A DNA stretch of 64,000 bases from Rhodoplanes serenus (lineage in GTDB: Bacteria > Pseudomonadota > Alphaproteobacteria > Rhizobiales > Xanthobacteraceae): positions 248,001 to 312,000 of the forward strand of contig WNKV01000003.1 in NCBI GenBank assembly GCA_009720755.1, written 5' to 3'. Positions 32,070 through 42,811 of the stretch are shown here, piece by piece (positions within the stretch are counted from its first letter, which is position 1; every line of letters begins with the position of its first letter). The notes under the pieces were generated by a model. That model worked only from the letters and a program-made list of their open reading frames with translations. It did not search any database and was not told where the DNA came from. The position numbers were made by a program, and so were the translations under genes.

Positions 32070-35009
32070 TCAGTCCGCTTCGCCGCCGCGCAGCCGCAGG
32101 GCGAGCTTGACGATCTCCATCACCACCAGCAGCGAGGCGCCCACCAGGGTCGCCACCATCCAGTCGCCGAAGCCGAGCGGCACGGTCTGGAAGGCGGCCT
32201 GCATGAACGGCGCGTAGATCACCAGGAACTGCGCCGCGAGCGACAGGGCGACGGCCCCTAAGAGCCACGGATTGTCGAAGAAGCCCGCGAACGCGCTGCG
32301 GTGGGTCGAGCGGCTGTTGAAGACGTTGAAGAGCTGGAACATCATCAGCGTGGTGAACGCCATGGTGCGGGCCATGGCCTCGTCGGCCGGATTAGGCGCG
32401 GTGCCGGTGGCGTAGAGGGTGATCAGCCCGCCCGGATAATAGGCGTCGAGCACCGCCAGCGTTCCCACCATCATGACCGAGCCGACCCCGGCGATGCGCA
32501 CCCAGTCGGCGCCGCCGATGACACCGGCGCCGCGCCGGCGCGGCCGCCGGTGCATCACGTCGGAGTCCTTGGGGTCGATGCCGAGTGCCAGCGCGGGCGG
32601 ACCGTCGGTGATCAGGTTGATCCACAGGAGCTGGGAGGCGAGCAGCGGCAGGAACAGCCCGTGATTGGTCGAGGCGAGGCCGAGCAGGCCGGCGAACATC
32701 ACGCCCGCGAACATGGTGAGCAGCTCGCCGGCGTTCGACGACAGCAGGTAGACCAGATACTTGCGGATGTTGTCGAAGATCCCGCGGCCTTCCTCGATGG
32801 CCTTGACGATGCTGGCGAAGTTGTCGTCGGTGAGGACCATGTCGGCGGCCTCCTTGGAGACGTCGGTGCCGGTGATCCCCATGGCGACGCCGATATTGGC
32901 GGTCTTCAGCGCCGGCGCGTCGTTGATGCCGTCGCCGGTCATCGCGACGATGTGGCCGCGGCGCTGGAGCGCCTCGACGATGCGCAGCTTGTGATCGGGG
33001 TCGACGCGGGCGAACACCCGCACGTCCTCCACGATGGCGTCGAGATCGGCCTCGTTCATGGTCCGCAGCTCGGCCCCGGTGACGACGCGGGTGCCGGGCT
33101 CGACGATCGCCAGCTCGCGGGCGATCGCCTCGGCGGTCGCCGGATGGTCGCCGGTGATCATCACGGTGCGGATGTGGGCGGTGCGGGCGGTCGCCACCGC
33201 GGCGGCCGCCTCGGTGCGCGGCGGATCGATCATGCCGACCAGGCCGAGCAGCACCAGCTCGTCCTCGATGTCCTCGGGCAGCTCGATGTCCCCGGTACGG
33301 CCGGCGGCCGCGGCGGCCGGATCGATCCCGAGGGTCGCGGCCTGCACGGTGCGCGTAGCGACCGCGAGGGTGCGCAGCGCCTGGCGGGCGAGCCCGTCGT
33401 TCTGCGCCGTCACGGCGGCACGGCCGGCGTCGTCGAGCGGCACCAGGCGGCTGCCGTCGAACATCTGGCGGCAGCGCGGCAGCAGCACCTCGGGGGCGCC
33501 CTTGACGCACAGCGTGAGGGTGCCGGGCGCGTCGCGATCGGCGTGCAGGGTGGCGTGGCGCTTGCGTTCCGAGGTGAACGGGATCTCGGCGATGCGCGGC
33601 AGGCGGGCGAGCGCCGCCTCGTCGAGACCGGCCTTGCGGGCCGCCACCACCAGGGCGCCCTCGGTCGGATCGCCCTGGACGAGCCAGCGGCCGTCGCGGC
33701 AGACCAGCGCCGCGTCGTTGACGAGGGCGGCGGCACGCAGCGTGCGCTCCACCGCCTCGGTCAGATCCGGGCGGCCGGCGAGCGGCTGGCCGTCGACCGT
33801 GAAGTCGCCTTCCGGCACGTAGCCGCTGCCGCCGACATCGACGGCGGTGCCGCCGGCCAGCACGGTGCGCACCGTCATCTCGTTGCGGGTGAGGGTGCCG
33901 GTCTTGTCGCTACAGATCACCGTGGCGGCGCCGAGCGTCTCGACCGCCGGCAGCTTGCGCACGATGGCGTTGCTGGCCGCCATGCGGCGGACGCCGAGGC
34001 TCAGCCCGACCGTGACGATGGCCGGCAGCGCCTCCGGGATGGCGGCGACCGCGAGCGCGACGGCGAACAGGAACAGGCTCAGGATGGCGTCGAGATCGGT
34101 CACCGGGTTCTTCATCAGGCCGGTGGCGAAGACGACGGCGCAGATCGCCAGCATGATGATGCTCAGCCGCTTGCCGGTGCGGTCGAGCTCCTTCTGGAGC
34201 GGGGTCGCCTCCTTCTTGGCGCCTTCGAGCAGCTCGGCGATCTTGCCGACCTCGGTGCCCATGGCGGTGGCGACCACCACGGCGCGGCCGCGGCCATAGG
34301 TGGCGGTGGTGCCGGCGAACAGCATGTTCTTGCGGTCGCCGAGGCCGACATCGGCGTCGATGGCGGCCGCGTCCTTGCCGACCGGCACGCTCTCGCCCGT
34401 GAGGGCGGCCTCGTCGGTGCGCAGATTGGCGTCCTCGATCACCCTTGCGTCGGCCGGAATGCGGTCGCCGGCCTCCACCAGCAGCACGTCGCCGGGCACG
34501 ATCAGGTGCGCCGGAATGCGCTGGCGCTCGCCGTCGCGCACCACCGTCGATTCGGGCGCCGCCAATGCCATCAGGGCGCGCACCGACTTCTCGGCCCGTG
34601 CCTCCTGGATGAAGCCGAGCAGCGCGTTGAGCAGCACGATCGCCATGATGACGATCGCCTCGTAGGGCAGGGCGCTCTCGCGCGGCTCCTCCAGAATCCA
34701 CTCCACCGCCGAGATCACCGTGGCGACCAGCAGGATGATCACCAGGAAGTCCTGGAACTGCTCCAGCAGCCGGCGCCACCACGGCGTCTCGGGCGCGCTC
34801 TTGAGCTGGTTGGGGCCGTACTCGGCCAGGCGGCGCTCCGCCTCGGCGGAGGTCAGGCCGCGGGCGGCGTCGGAGCCGAGACCGGCCACCACCACGTCGA
34901 CCGGCAGACGGTGGGGTGGCGCCGCGGTCGCCGCCGGCTCGGGCGGAGGCGCACGGCCCGGCTCTTGCGCGTGAAGGGGAGCGACGGGCGCGGCGTAGGG
35001 CTGGTTCAT
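32070..35009 (-). CDS. P2-type cation-translocating ATPase (calcium/PMR1-like)
   Basis: A 979-residue P-type ATPase with the full P2 layout: N-terminal cation ATPase domain (RLAEYGPNQLKS), transmembrane pairs, the actuator TDEAALTGESVPVGK, the ion-binding helix with IPEALPAIVTVGLSLG, the phosphorylation loop ICSDKTGTLT, the hinge TGDGINDAPALK, and a C-terminal four-helix region. PEALP in place of PEGLP is common in bacterial calcium/manganese pumps. A 35-residue Pro/Ala-rich extension precedes the domain. It probably exports Ca2+ or Mn2+. Convergent with the TerC exporter gene, so divalent metal homeostasis may be a shared theme. Confidence 0.92.
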   Translation of the reverse strand: MNQPYAAPVAPLHAQEPGRAPPPEPAATAAPPHRLPVDVVVAGLGSDAARGLTSAEAERRLAEYGPNQLKSAPETPWWRRLLEQFQDFLVIILLVATVISAVEWILEEPRESALPYEAIVIMAIVLLNALLGFIQEARAEKSVRALMALAAPESTVVRDGERQRIPAHLIVPGDVLLVEAGDRIPADARVIEDANLRTDEAALTGESVPVGKDAAAIDADVGLGDRKNMLFAGTTATYGRGRAVVVATAMGTEVGKIAELLEGAKKEATPLQKELDRTGKRLSIIMLAICAVVFATGLMKNPVTDLDAILSLFLFAVALAVAAIPEALPAIVTVGLSLGVRRMAASNAIVRKLPAVETLGAATVICSDKTGTLTRNEMTVRTVLAGGTAVDVGGSGYVPEGDFTVDGQPLAGRPDLTEAVERTLRAAALVNDAALVCRDGRWLVQGDPTEGALVVAARKAGLDEAALARLPRIAEIPFTSERKRHATLHADRDAPGTLTLCVKGAPEVLLPRCRQMFDGSRLVPLDDAGRAAVTAQNDGLARQALRTLAVATRTVQAATLGIDPAAAAAGRTGDIELPEDIEDELVLLGLVGMIDPPRTEAAAAVATARTAHIRTVMITGDHPATAEAIARELAIVEPGTRVVTGAELRTMNEADLDAIVEDVRVFARVDPDHKLRIVEALQRRGHIVAMTGDGINDAPALKTANIGVAMGITGTDVSKEAADMVLTDDNFASIVKAIEEGRGIFDNIRKYLVYLLSSNAGELLTMFAGVMFAGLLGLASTNHGLFLPLLASQLLWINLITDGPPALALGIDPKDSDVMHRRPRRRGAGVIGGADWVRIAGVGSVMMVGTLAVLDAYYPGGLITLYATGTAPNPADEAMARTMAFTTLMMFQLFNVFNSRSTHRSAFAGFFDNPWLLGAVALSLAAQFLVIYAPFMQAAFQTVPLGFGDWMVATLVGASLLVVMEIVKLALRLRGGEAD

Positions 35010-35161
35010 CGTGCTGGACTTTCGCAGGCCCAGGGCCGGCGTCGGGCCGGAGCCGGACGCCGGAAGCGGTGGGCGACGGTGGTGAGGCGAGCTTTCACGG
35101 CGGTCTCGCTCGGCCGTGCGGGGGATTGGGTGCGGGCGACCGCCGGGGCGGCCGCCGGAGG

Positions 35162-35500
35162 TCAGGGCCCGAGCCAGCGGGCCGCGTGATCGAGGTCCGC
35201 GAAGATCGCGGCCGCGGCGCCGACCAGTGCGAAGGCGCCGGCGACATCGCGAAGCGTCGGGCTCGTGTGCCGGGAGACCGCGGCCGCCGAGAGCAGCCGG
35301 GTCGTGACCGTGAGCGTCAGGGACAGCACGAAGGCCGACAGGGCGAAGGCGGGCAGCACCAGGGCCGGGGGCATCAGCCAGGCCGAGAGGGCCAGCGGCA
35401 GCGCCAAGGCGAGCGAGGCCAGGGCGAGCAGCCGCGCCGGTCGCGGCATCCGCAGGCTTGGCCTGTCGGGCCAGCGCGACGCCGTCTTCACAGGGGACAT
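35162..35500 (-). CDS. Small integral membrane protein
   Basis: A 112-residue protein with three hydrophobic segments (about 24-42, 46-66 and 84-102) and a basic N-terminus. GGAG seven bases upstream selects ATG 35500. I do not recognise a family. It follows the P-type ATPase start by 152 bases upstream on the same strand, so it could be co-transcribed with it. Confidence 0.5.
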   Translation of the reverse strand: MSPVKTASRWPDRPSLRMPRPARLLALASLALALPLALSAWLMPPALVLPAFALSAFVLSLTLTVTTRLLSAAAVSRHTSPTLRDVAGAFALVGAAAAIFADLDHAARWLGP

Positions 35501-36083
35501 CGGAGTCTCCAGGGGCCCAGCCATCGGGTCTCGACCGTCCAGGTCGTTGCGAGGGCGCCCGGATACCCGGATCGGCAGCTCAGGTATCGATAAGGACGCG
35601 AACGATAGCGACGCGAACACTATGGCGGGGCGAGTTGCAGTGGAACGAGCATTTCAACTCGGGCGCCCAATATTTTAGCGCCGGGCTGCGACATCCTGTA
35701 AGGGTGGGTTCCGGGGGGTATTTCTACAGGGGTGACGGCGACCTTATGGTTCGCTGTAAAGCATGCTTTACGCTCCGGTTTCCGTCGCGGCGCGTCGCAG
35801 TCGCAGAGCATGGTGCGGTGCGGTACAGTGGCGTTACTTTAGATCGTCAGATGGGACGCTGTTTCGCAAAAGAACATCCGGTCCAAAGCCGGCGCTTTCA
35901 ACTTGCGTCCCTCGCGGTTCTGGCGTTTAGTGCGTCGGCAATCGGTTTTTGGCCGCTCCGGCCCGAAGTGCGTCCGCAGGCGCCGACGTATCGGAACTCC
36001 CCAAAAATCCGGGTTGTCACGCGACATGCAAGAGATTGCATGTCGTGATCATCGCGACGTCAGACTTGATCAGGAGACCGACG
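35501..36083. other. 583-bp intergenic region upstream of cspA
   Basis: Lower in GC than the rest of the window and without a convincing gene. One plus-strand frame, 35746-36048 (100 codons), has a hydrophobic stretch but no Shine-Dalgarno and no recognisable pattern. The region holds a perfect 16-bp palindrome (35756-35771) and runs into the likely long 5' UTR of the cold-shock gene. Confidence 0.5.
35756..35771. promoter_or_regulatory. Perfect 16-bp palindrome, candidate operator
   Basis: GTAAAGCATGCTTTAC is fully self-complementary, AT-rich at its ends, and lies alone in a gene-free tract. Such a site fits a dimeric helix-turn-helix regulator, but no cognate regulator is nearby. Confidence 0.4.
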
Positions 36084-36287
36084 ATGCAAAAAGGCACCGT
36101 CAAATGGTTCAACCCCACCAAGGGCTATGGGTTCATCCGGCCGTCGACCGGGGATAAGGATGTCTTCGTCCACATCTCCGCGGTCGAGCGCGCCGGCCTC
36201 AGCACCCTGAACGAGGGTCAGGTGGTCGAGTACGAACTCGTCACCAACCGCGGCAAGACCTCCGCGGAGAACCTCAAGGTCGCGTAA
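36084..36287 (+). CDS. Cold-shock protein
   Basis: A 67-residue single cold-shock domain with both nucleic-acid motifs: KGYGFIRP (RNP1, normally KGFGFI) and VFVHISAV (RNP2). It binds single-stranded RNA and melts secondary structure. AGGAG precedes ATG 36084. The long AT-rich upstream tract is typical of temperature-sensitive cspA leaders. It ends at a UUCG-loop terminator. Confidence 0.96.
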   Translation: MQKGTVKWFNPTKGYGFIRPSTGDKDVFVHISAVERAGLSTLNEGQVVEYELVTNRGKTSAENLKVA

Positions 36288-36329
36288 GCGACAGGGCCGG
36301 CTCGTCCGGCTTGCGGGTGTGTCCCGTAG

Positions 36330-36354
36330 CCCCCGGTTCGCCGGGGGTTTTTTT
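36330..36354 (+). terminator. Intrinsic terminator with UUCG loop
   Basis: CCCCCGG-TTCG-CCGGGGG followed by seven T residues. A textbook terminator for the cold-shock gene. Confidence 0.95.
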
Positions 36355-36385
36355 ATGGCCAGGGGGCCGCTCCGCGCGTCGTGGA

Positions 36386-37108
36386 TCAGGCGGCGGCGAC
36401 GAGCTCGCCGTAGTCGGGAAAGTAGCGCTCCGCCATGCGCCCGACATAGCGGCGCAGAGGGCCGTGGCGCTCGGCCGCGGTGCGCAGCGGAGTGACGAAT
36501 TGCGGGCACAGCGCATGGGCCGCGAAGGCGAACATGGTGGCGTCGACCGTGGTGGGCGCGTCGCCCATGAAATACGGCTTGTCTCCCAGATACTCGGCGA
36601 TGGCGTCGATGGAGCGGGTGGCGAGGCGCAGCAGGTCCTCGGGGGCATGCCGGGCGAGCCCCTGACCGTGCAGATCGCGGCGCACGCCACGGCGAACCAT
36701 GCCGATCACCACGGGCCGCAGCGGCGCCGGCAGCGAGGCGAAGAACTGCCGCGGGCCGCGATCGAAATTGGCGTCGTCGACCCAGCGGGCATGGACCAGC
36801 GCCCAGTACAGATGCTCCTCGGCCATGCGCTCGAACGCCCAGGCGACGGCGCGCTCCCGGTCGCTCAGGCCGCGGTCGAGGGCGAGGCCGTACTTCTTCT
36901 CCAGATGCCAGCGGATCAGGGTCGAATCGGCGATCACGGCGCCGTCGTCGTCGATATAGGGTAGCTTGCCCTTGGGCGCCTTGCGCAGGTTGCCGAGGGC
37001 GACCCGGTAAGGCACGCCGGCCATCTTCAGCAGCGTTTCCGCCTTCATCACAAAGGCGCTGGGATCGGGCAGGCCGAAGGCCGGGCCGAAGCCGTACAAC
37101 GTGATCAT
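36386..37108 (-). CDS. Glutathione S-transferase family protein (Faxc/metaxin-like)
   Basis: A 240-residue GST-fold protein. The N-terminal thioredoxin-like half (ITLYGFGPAFGLPDPSAFVMKAETLLKMAG, then KGKLPYIDDDGAVIADSTLI) is the pattern of the failed-axon-connections/metaxin-type GSTs, and the helical C-terminal half has APTTVDATMFAF. Substrate unknown. No classical catalytic Ser/Tyr is obvious. Same strand as purN, 107 bases downstream of it. Confidence 0.85.
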   Translation of the reverse strand: MITLYGFGPAFGLPDPSAFVMKAETLLKMAGVPYRVALGNLRKAPKGKLPYIDDDGAVIADSTLIRWHLEKKYGLALDRGLSDRERAVAWAFERMAEEHLYWALVHARWVDDANFDRGPRQFFASLPAPLRPVVIGMVRRGVRRDLHGQGLARHAPEDLLRLATRSIDAIAEYLGDKPYFMGDAPTTVDATMFAFAAHALCPQFVTPLRTAAERHGPLRRYVGRMAERYFPDYGELVAAA

Positions 37109-37215
37109 CGGGGTCCTCGGGACGGGGGGCGTCGAGGGGCGCGACTGTCGGGGCGGCGCGTGGCGACTTCGTGGCGCGCCGTCGGACGAGAGCCGGCCGG
37201 TCCGGACGGCGATCA

Positions 37216-37911
37216 TCAGCCGCCGGGGGCGACCAGCACCCGGTCGGGTGTCGGGACGCCGGCGATCCGGCAGCGGTCGGCCGTCACCGTGATGCGGCCC
37301 TCGGCCAGCCAGCGCAGGGCCAGCGGATAGATGCGGTGCTCCACCGCCAGCACCCGGGCCGCCAGGGTGTCGGGGGTGTCGTCGTCGCCGACCGCCACGG
37401 CGCCCTGGACGATGATCGGGCCGGAGTCCATCTCAGGGACCACGAGATGCACGGTGGCGCCGTGCAGCCGCACCCCGGCCGCGAGGGCGCGGGCGTGGGT
37501 GTCGAGCCCCTTGAAGGCCGGCAGCAGGGCGGGGTGGACGTTGATCATCCGCCCCTCCCAGCGCCCGACGAACCACGGGGTGAGCAGCCGCATGAAGCCG
37601 GCGAGGCACACACAGGCGATGTCGTGGGCTTCGAGCGTCGCGTGAAGGACCTGCTCGAAGGCTTCGCGATTCTTGCCGAAATCCTTGTGATCGATCACCT
37701 TGGTGGCGATCCCGGCAGCGGCCGCGCGGGCGAGCCCCGCCGCATCCGGCCGGTTCGACAGCACCAGCGCGATCTCGGCCGGGAAGGCCGGATCGGCGGC
37801 CGCCTCGATCAGCGCCACCATGTTGGAGCCGCGGCCCGAGATCAGGATCGCGACCCGCATGCGGGCGCGTCCGGCGCCGCTGCCCGTGGCTGCGCCAGGG
37901 GCCATCGTCAT
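37216..37911 (-). CDS. purN: Phosphoribosylglycinamide formyltransferase
   Basis: A 231-residue GAR transformylase: the third step of de novo purine synthesis, using 10-formyl-THF. The Rossmann start [15 protein letters not shown], the catalytic [13 protein letters not shown] with Asn and His, and the Asp in [12 protein letters not shown] are all seen. The first 17 residues are an extension before the usual MRVAILIS start, so ATG 37860 is an alternative. Its ATG overlaps the purM stop by four bases. Confidence 0.95.
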   Translation of the reverse strand: MTMAPGAATGSGAGRARMRVAILISGRGSNMVALIEAAADPAFPAEIALVLSNRPDAAGLARAAAAGIATKVIDHKDFGKNREAFEQVLHATLEAHDIACVCLAGFMRLLTPWFVGRWEGRMINVHPALLPAFKGLDTHARALAAGVRLHGATVHLVVPEMDSGPIIVQGAVAVGDDDTPDTLAARVLAVEHRIYPLALRWLAEGRITVTADRCRIAGVPTPDRVLVAPGG

Positions 37912-38981
37912 GCCTCCAGGGCGAGCCGGCCCGTGTAGGTCACCCGCTCGTCGCCCGTGGCCGCACCCACCGTGCCGATCCGCGTCACCCGCTCGCCGGC
38001 CCGGGTCAGCGCCGCCGCCACCGCGTCGGCATCCTCGGGGGCCGTCACGGCGATCATGCCGATGCCGCAGTTGAAGGTGCGCAGCATCTCGGCCGGCGCC
38101 ACCTCACCGGCGGCTGCGAGCCAGCGGAACACCGGCGGCACCGGGATGGCGTCGAGATCGATGCGCACGCCCTGGCCCTTGCCCAGCACCCGCGGAATGT
38201 TGTCGGGGAAGCCGCCGCCGGTGATGTGGGCGAACGCCTTGACGGCCCGGGTCTCGCGCAGCGCCGCCAGGCAGCCGGCCACATAGATGCGGGTCGGCGT
38301 CAGCAGCGCCTCGCCGAGCGAGCGGGCCGGATCGAACGGGGCGGGCGCCTCCCAGGCGAGGCCGGAGCGCGCCACGATGCGGCGCACCAGCGAGTAGCCG
38401 TTGGAGTGGACCCCCGAGGAGGCCAGCCCGAGCACCACGTCGCCGGCGGCGACCGGGCGCGGCAGCAGGCCGCCGCGCTCGGCGGCGCCCACCGCGAAGC
38501 CGGCGAGGTCGTAGTCGTCGCCCTGGTAGACGCCCGGCATCTCGGCGGTCTCGCCGCCGATCAGGGCGCAGCCGGCCTGCCGGCAGCCCTCGGCGATGCC
38601 CGACACGATGCGGGCGGCGCGCTCCGGATCGAGCCGGCCGCAGGCGAAATAATCGAGGAAGAAGAGCGGCTCGGCGCCCTGCACCACGAGGTCGTTGACC
38701 GACATGGCGACGAGGTCGATGCCGATGGTGTCGTGGTGGCCGGTGTCCACCGCGATCTTGACCTTGGTGCCGACCCCGTCGGTGGCGGCGACCAGCACCG
38801 GATCGGTGAAACCGGCCGGCTTGAGGTCGAAGACGGCGCCGAATCCGCCGATCTCGGCGTCGGCGCCCGGCCGGCGGGTGGCCCGCACCAGCGGCTTGAT
38901 CAGGTCGACCAGCCGGTTGCCGGCATCGATGTCGACACCCGCGTCGGCGTAGGTCAGGCCCGGACGGCGGCTCTCACTCAT
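37908..38981 (-). CDS. purM: Phosphoribosylformylglycinamidine cyclo-ligase
   Basis: A 357-residue AIR synthetase, fifth step of purine synthesis, closing FGAM to AIR with ATP. The [19 protein letters not shown] start, [12 protein letters not shown], and [14 protein letters not shown] are conserved landmarks. Its stop overlaps the purN start (ATGA), the usual purM-purN order in alphaproteobacteria. Divergent from the CDP-alcohol phosphatidyltransferase gene, 82 bases apart. Confidence 0.97.
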   Translation of the reverse strand: MSESRRPGLTYADAGVDIDAGNRLVDLIKPLVRATRRPGADAEIGGFGAVFDLKPAGFTDPVLVAATDGVGTKVKIAVDTGHHDTIGIDLVAMSVNDLVVQGAEPLFFLDYFACGRLDPERAARIVSGIAEGCRQAGCALIGGETAEMPGVYQGDDYDLAGFAVGAAERGGLLPRPVAAGDVVLGLASSGVHSNGYSLVRRIVARSGLAWEAPAPFDPARSLGEALLTPTRIYVAGCLAALRETRAVKAFAHITGGGFPDNIPRVLGKGQGVRIDLDAIPVPPVFRWLAAAGEVAPAEMLRTFNCGIGMIAVTAPEDADAVAAALTRAGERVTRIGTVGAATGDERVTYTGRLALEA

Positions 38982-39063
38982 GGACGATCTCACGCAGCCC
39001 GTGACGATTGGATGCGGGGTGGTACGTGGGAATCGGGCCTAGCGCAATGTTGCCGATCACAAT

Positions 39064-39672
39064 ATGAAGCCCGAGGGCTCGCGCCCGGGAGGGTTGCCGG
39101 AAGCTGCGAGCCGGGGTGTGATCGTGAATCTCCCGAATGTCGTAACTATTGCGCGTATCCTGCTGGTTCCCGTGTTGGTCTGGGCCATCGCGGCGAACGA
39201 GATGCGGCTCGCCTTTCTGCTGTTCCTGGCCGCCGGCCTGAGCGACGCCATCGACGGCTTCCTGGCCAAGCGGTTCGGCATGACCACCGAGTTCGGGGCG
39301 CATCTCGACCCCCTGGCCGACAAGGCGCTGATCATCGCCATCTTCGTCGGGCTCGGCATGGTCGGTGCCATCCCGCTGTGGCTGGTGATCCTGGTGGTCT
39401 CCCGTGATGTCCTGATCGTCGCGGCCGTCATGTTCACGCTGCTGCTCGGCCGGCCCATCAAGGTGCGGCCGCTGTGGGTGTCGAAGCTGAACACGGTGGT
39501 GCAGATCGTCTTCGCCTCGGTGGTGCTGGCGGCGCTGGGCTTCGGCTTCGACGCGCAGCCGGTGCAGGCCGTGCTGATGTACCTGGTGGCGGCGCTGACG
39601 CTGGTGTCGATCGGCTTCTACACCCGGGAGTGGGTGCACCACATGAACGCCACGGAAGGCGAGCCCGGCTGA
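39064..39672 (+). CDS. CDP-alcohol phosphatidyltransferase family protein
   Basis: A 202-residue membrane enzyme that joins a CDP-alcohol (probably CDP-diacylglycerol) to a second alcohol. The family motif appears as [24 protein letters not shown] then LADK, with Lys in the place of the usual Ala-Arg pair but all aspartates kept. Four to six hydrophobic spans are visible. The product class is uncertain; it may act in cardiolipin or phosphatidylglycerol synthesis. The stop shares one base with the hdaA start (TGATG). Confidence 0.85.
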   Translation: MKPEGSRPGGLPEAASRGVIVNLPNVVTIARILLVPVLVWAIAANEMRLAFLLFLAAGLSDAIDGFLAKRFGMTTEFGAHLDPLADKALIIAIFVGLGMVGAIPLWLVILVVSRDVLIVAAVMFTLLLGRPIKVRPLWVSKLNTVVQIVFASVVLAALGFGFDAQPVQAVLMYLVAALTLVSIGFYTREWVHHMNATEGEPG

Positions 39673-40442
39673 TGGCGGACCGCGGGGCCGAGCCGGAGCA
39701 GCTCGCCTTCGGCTTCGACCATCCGGAGAGCCTGGCCCGCGACGACTTCCTGCGCGGGCCGTCGAACGCCGCCGCCCTCGACGCCGTCGACCGCTGGCCC
39801 GACTGGCCGGCGCGCGCGCTGGTGCTGGCCGGGCCGGACGGCGCCGGCAAGACCCATCTGGCGGCGATCTGGGCGGCCCGGGCGGGCGCCCGCATCGTTT
39901 CGGCCGCGGCGCTCGACGCGGCCGGGGTGCCGACGGCGCTCGCCACCGGCGCCCTGGTGATCGAGGATGCCGGCCCCGGGCTCGACGAGGTGGCGCTGTT
40001 CCATCTCCTCAATCTGGCCCGCGAGGCCGGGGCCTTCCTGCTGCTGACGACACGGACGCCGCCGGCCGCCTGGCCGCTGCGCCTGCCCGATCTGCGGTCG
40101 CGGCTGCGCGCCCTGCCGGTGCTGTCGCTCGCCGCGCCCGACGACGCGCTGCTGCGGGCCGTGCTGGTGAAGCTGTTCGCCGATCGCCAGCTCGCCGTCG
40201 ACGACGGCCTCCTGACCTATCTGGAGCGGCGGATCGAGCGCTCGTTCACGGCCGCCCGGGCCGTGGTGGCGCGCCTCGACGACGAGGGCCTGCGGCGGCA
40301 GCGGCCGGTGACCCGGGCGCTCGCCGTGGAGCTGCTGGGGAACGGCGAGCCGGACGAGGACGACGACCCGGAGCCGGAGGGCGGGGCGGCGGCGGATGCC
40401 GACCGGCGCCCGGCCGGCCCGGATCGTCCGACGGGAGCGTAG
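39672..40442 (+). CDS. hdaA: DnaA-related regulator HdaA
   Basis: A 256-residue DnaA-homologous AAA+ protein lacking the DNA-binding domain. The N-terminus has the clamp-binding motif QLAFGF (about 10-15), and the P-loop is [13 protein letters not shown]. HdaA/Hda, docked on the replicative clamp, stimulates ATP hydrolysis by DnaA to prevent re-initiation. The acidic C-terminus ([11 protein letters not shown]) is an extension. It shares one base with the upstream gene, so the two are co-translated. The hdaA-ppk-ppx-rnd order is conserved in Rhizobiales. Confidence 0.9.
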   Translation: MADRGAEPEQLAFGFDHPESLARDDFLRGPSNAAALDAVDRWPDWPARALVLAGPDGAGKTHLAAIWAARAGARIVSAAALDAAGVPTALATGALVIEDAGPGLDEVALFHLLNLAREAGAFLLLTTRTPPAAWPLRLPDLRSRLRALPVLSLAAPDDALLRAVLVKLFADRQLAVDDGLLTYLERRIERSFTAARAVVARLDDEGLRRQRPVTRALAVELLGNGEPDEDDDPEPEGGAAADADRRPAGPDRPTGA

Positions 40443-40543
40443 CGGCCGCCGCGGTCGGTGGGCGCGACTTCCCGTCCGCGTCATCCTTCGGTCCAGGACT
40501 GGCCTTAGGTCTCGTCCAACCCCATAGTCGGAGGTCTGGCGGT

Positions 40544-42811
40544 ATGGCACGGCGACTCGCGGAGCGGCCGAGCATGGGCAGGACGAGCATGGTCGATCAG
40601 CAGAGTCTCGAACAGACGGCGGCGTGGCCCGGCGAGCAGGGCCTGGCGCCCGTCGCCCGCGACGCCGCGCGGCCCGGGACGACGCTCGACCCCGACCGCT
40701 TCATCAACCGGGAGCTGTCGTGGCTCCAGTTCAATCGGCGGGTCCTGGAGGAGTCGGCCAACCGGCACCATCCCCTGCTGGAGCGGGTCCGGTTCCTGTC
40801 GATCTCGGCCAACAATCTGGACGAGTTCTTCATGGTCCGGGTCGCGGGCCTCAAGGGGCAGGTGCGCGAAGGCATCGTCACCAAGAGCCCCGACGGACTC
40901 ACCCCGGGCGAGCAGCTCGCGCGCATCAACGAGAGCGTCAAGGTGCTGGGCGAGGAGCAGCAGCGCCTGTGGCGCGAGCTGAAGGAGGAGCTGGCCGCCC
41001 AGCGGATCGACTTCGTCGAGGCGCCGGATCTCAAGAAGGCCGAACGCGCCTGGCTCGAGGATTATTTTCTCCACCACATCTTTCCGGTGCTGACGCCGCT
41101 CGCCATCGACCCGGCGCACCCGTTCCCGTTCATCCCCAATTTCGGCTTCTCGCTCGCTCTCCAGCTCGCCCGCGGCCGCGACGGCCGGGCCATGAACGCG
41201 CTGATCCGCATGCCGTCCAAGATCGAGCGCTTCATCCGGCTCGCCGGCGGCGACGAGACGTCCGGGCAGGTCCGCCTGATCACGCTGGAGCACACCATCG
41301 CGCTGTTCACGCCGCGGTTGTTCCCCGGCTACGTGCTCAAGGGGCAGGCCGGATTCCGGGTGCTGCGGGACTCCGAGGTGGAGATCGAGGAGGAGGCGGA
41401 GGACCTCGTCCTCCTCTACGAGACGGCGCTGAAGCGCCGCCGCCGTGGCTCGGTGATCCGGCTGGAGCTCGACGCCGCCATGCCGGCCGACCTGCAACGG
41501 TTCGTCCAGCGCGAGCTGGCGGTCGCCGACGACGAGGTGTTCCTGGTCGACGGGGTGCTGGCGCTCTCCGAGCTGTCGCAGCTCTCCGCTCTTGATCGCC
41601 CCGACCTCGAATTCGTCCCCTACAATCCGCGCTTTCCAGAGCGCATCCGCGACCATGCGGGCGATTGCTTTGCGGCGATCCGGCAGAAGGACCTGATCGT
41701 CCATCACCCCTACGAGTCGTTCGACGTCGTCGTCCAGTTTCTCCAGCAGGCGGCCCGCGACCCCGACGTGGTGGCGATCAAGCAGACGCTCTACCGCACC
41801 TCCAAGGACTCGCCGATCGTCAAGGCGCTGGCCGAGGCGGCCGAGGCCGGCAAGTCGGTCACTGCCGTGGTCGAGCTGAAGGCGCGCTTCGACGAGGAGG
41901 CCAACATTCGTTGGGCCAAGGACCTGGAGCGCGCCGGCGCCCAGGTGGTCTACGGCTTCATCGAGTTGAAGACCCACGCCAAGCTGTCGCTGGTGGTCCG
42001 CCGTGAGAGCGGCAAGCCGCTCTCCTATGTGCACACCGGCACCGGCAACTATCATCCGCAGACCGCGCGGGTCTACACGGACCTGTCGTTCTTCACGGCC
42101 GATCCGGCGATCGCCCGCGATGTCGCCCGCGTGTTCAACTTCATCACCGGCTATGCCGAGCCGGCCGGCCTGGAGCGGCTCGCGGTGTCGCCGCTCGACC
42201 TGCGCACCCGCATGCTCACCCACATCGCCGAGGAGACCGCCCATGCCCGGGCCGGACGGCCGGCCGCGATCTGGATGAAGATGAACTCGCTGGTCGACCC
42301 CGGCATCATCGATGCCCTCTACGAGGCGTCGCAGGCCGGCGTGCCGATCGATCTCGTGGTGCGCGGCATCTGCTGCCTGCGGCCGGGCGTGCCGGGGCTC
42401 TCCGACAACATCCGGGTGAAGTCGATCATCGGCCGTTTCCTGGAGCACGGCCGCATCTACTGCTTCGGCAACGGCCACGGCCTGCCGCACGCCAAGGCCC
42501 ATGTCTACATCTCGTCGGCCGACATGATGCCCCGCAACCTGGACCGTCGAGTCGAGGTGCTGTGCCCGATTCTCAATCCGACCGTGCACGAGCAGGTGCT
42601 CGACCAGATCATGATGGCCAACTTCAAGGACAACGAGCAGAGCTGGACGCTCTTGCCGGACGGCGGCTCGACCCGTATGAAGGCAGCCTCGGGCGAGGAG
42701 CCCTTCAACGCGCACAAGTACTTCATGACCAACCCCAGCCTGTCCGGACGCGGCAAGTCGGTGAAGGAGTCGTCGCCGCGCAGCTTCACCCGGCGGGGAG
42801 ACCGTGCCTAG
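40544..42811 (+). CDS. ppk: Polyphosphate kinase 1 (RNA degradosome polyphosphate kinase)
   Basis: A 755-residue PPK1, reversibly polymerising ATP gamma-phosphate to polyphosphate. The N-terminal domain has [19 protein letters not shown] and [17 protein letters not shown]. The catalytic histidines are in [14 protein letters not shown] (about residue 472) and the second domain in the [18 protein letters not shown] block (about 650). The first 45 residues are poorly conserved; ATG 40574 or 40589 are alternative starts. Eight bases overlap with ppx. Confidence 0.95.
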   Translation: MARRLAERPSMGRTSMVDQQSLEQTAAWPGEQGLAPVARDAARPGTTLDPDRFINRELSWLQFNRRVLEESANRHHPLLERVRFLSISANNLDEFFMVRVAGLKGQVREGIVTKSPDGLTPGEQLARINESVKVLGEEQQRLWRELKEELAAQRIDFVEAPDLKKAERAWLEDYFLHHIFPVLTPLAIDPAHPFPFIPNFGFSLALQLARGRDGRAMNALIRMPSKIERFIRLAGGDETSGQVRLITLEHTIALFTPRLFPGYVLKGQAGFRVLRDSEVEIEEEAEDLVLLYETALKRRRRGSVIRLELDAAMPADLQRFVQRELAVADDEVFLVDGVLALSELSQLSALDRPDLEFVPYNPRFPERIRDHAGDCFAAIRQKDLIVHHPYESFDVVVQFLQQAARDPDVVAIKQTLYRTSKDSPIVKALAEAAEAGKSVTAVVELKARFDEEANIRWAKDLERAGAQVVYGFIELKTHAKLSLVVRRESGKPLSYVHTGTGNYHPQTARVYTDLSFFTADPAIARDVARVFNFITGYAEPAGLERLAVSPLDLRTRMLTHIAEETAHARAGRPAAIWMKMNSLVDPGIIDALYEASQAGVPIDLVVRGICCLRPGVPGLSDNIRVKSIIGRFLEHGRIYCFGNGHGLPHAKAHVYISSADMMPRNLDRRVEVLCPILNPTVHEQVLDQIMMANFKDNEQSWTLLPDGGSTRMKAASGEEPFNAHKYFMTNPSLSGRGKSVKESSPRSFTRRGDRA

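Noticed and set aside
35746-36048. Plus-strand frame of 100 codons with a hydrophobic stretch
   Set aside because: No Shine-Dalgarno, no recognised pattern, and it overlaps the likely cspA leader; kept only as part of the intergenic note.
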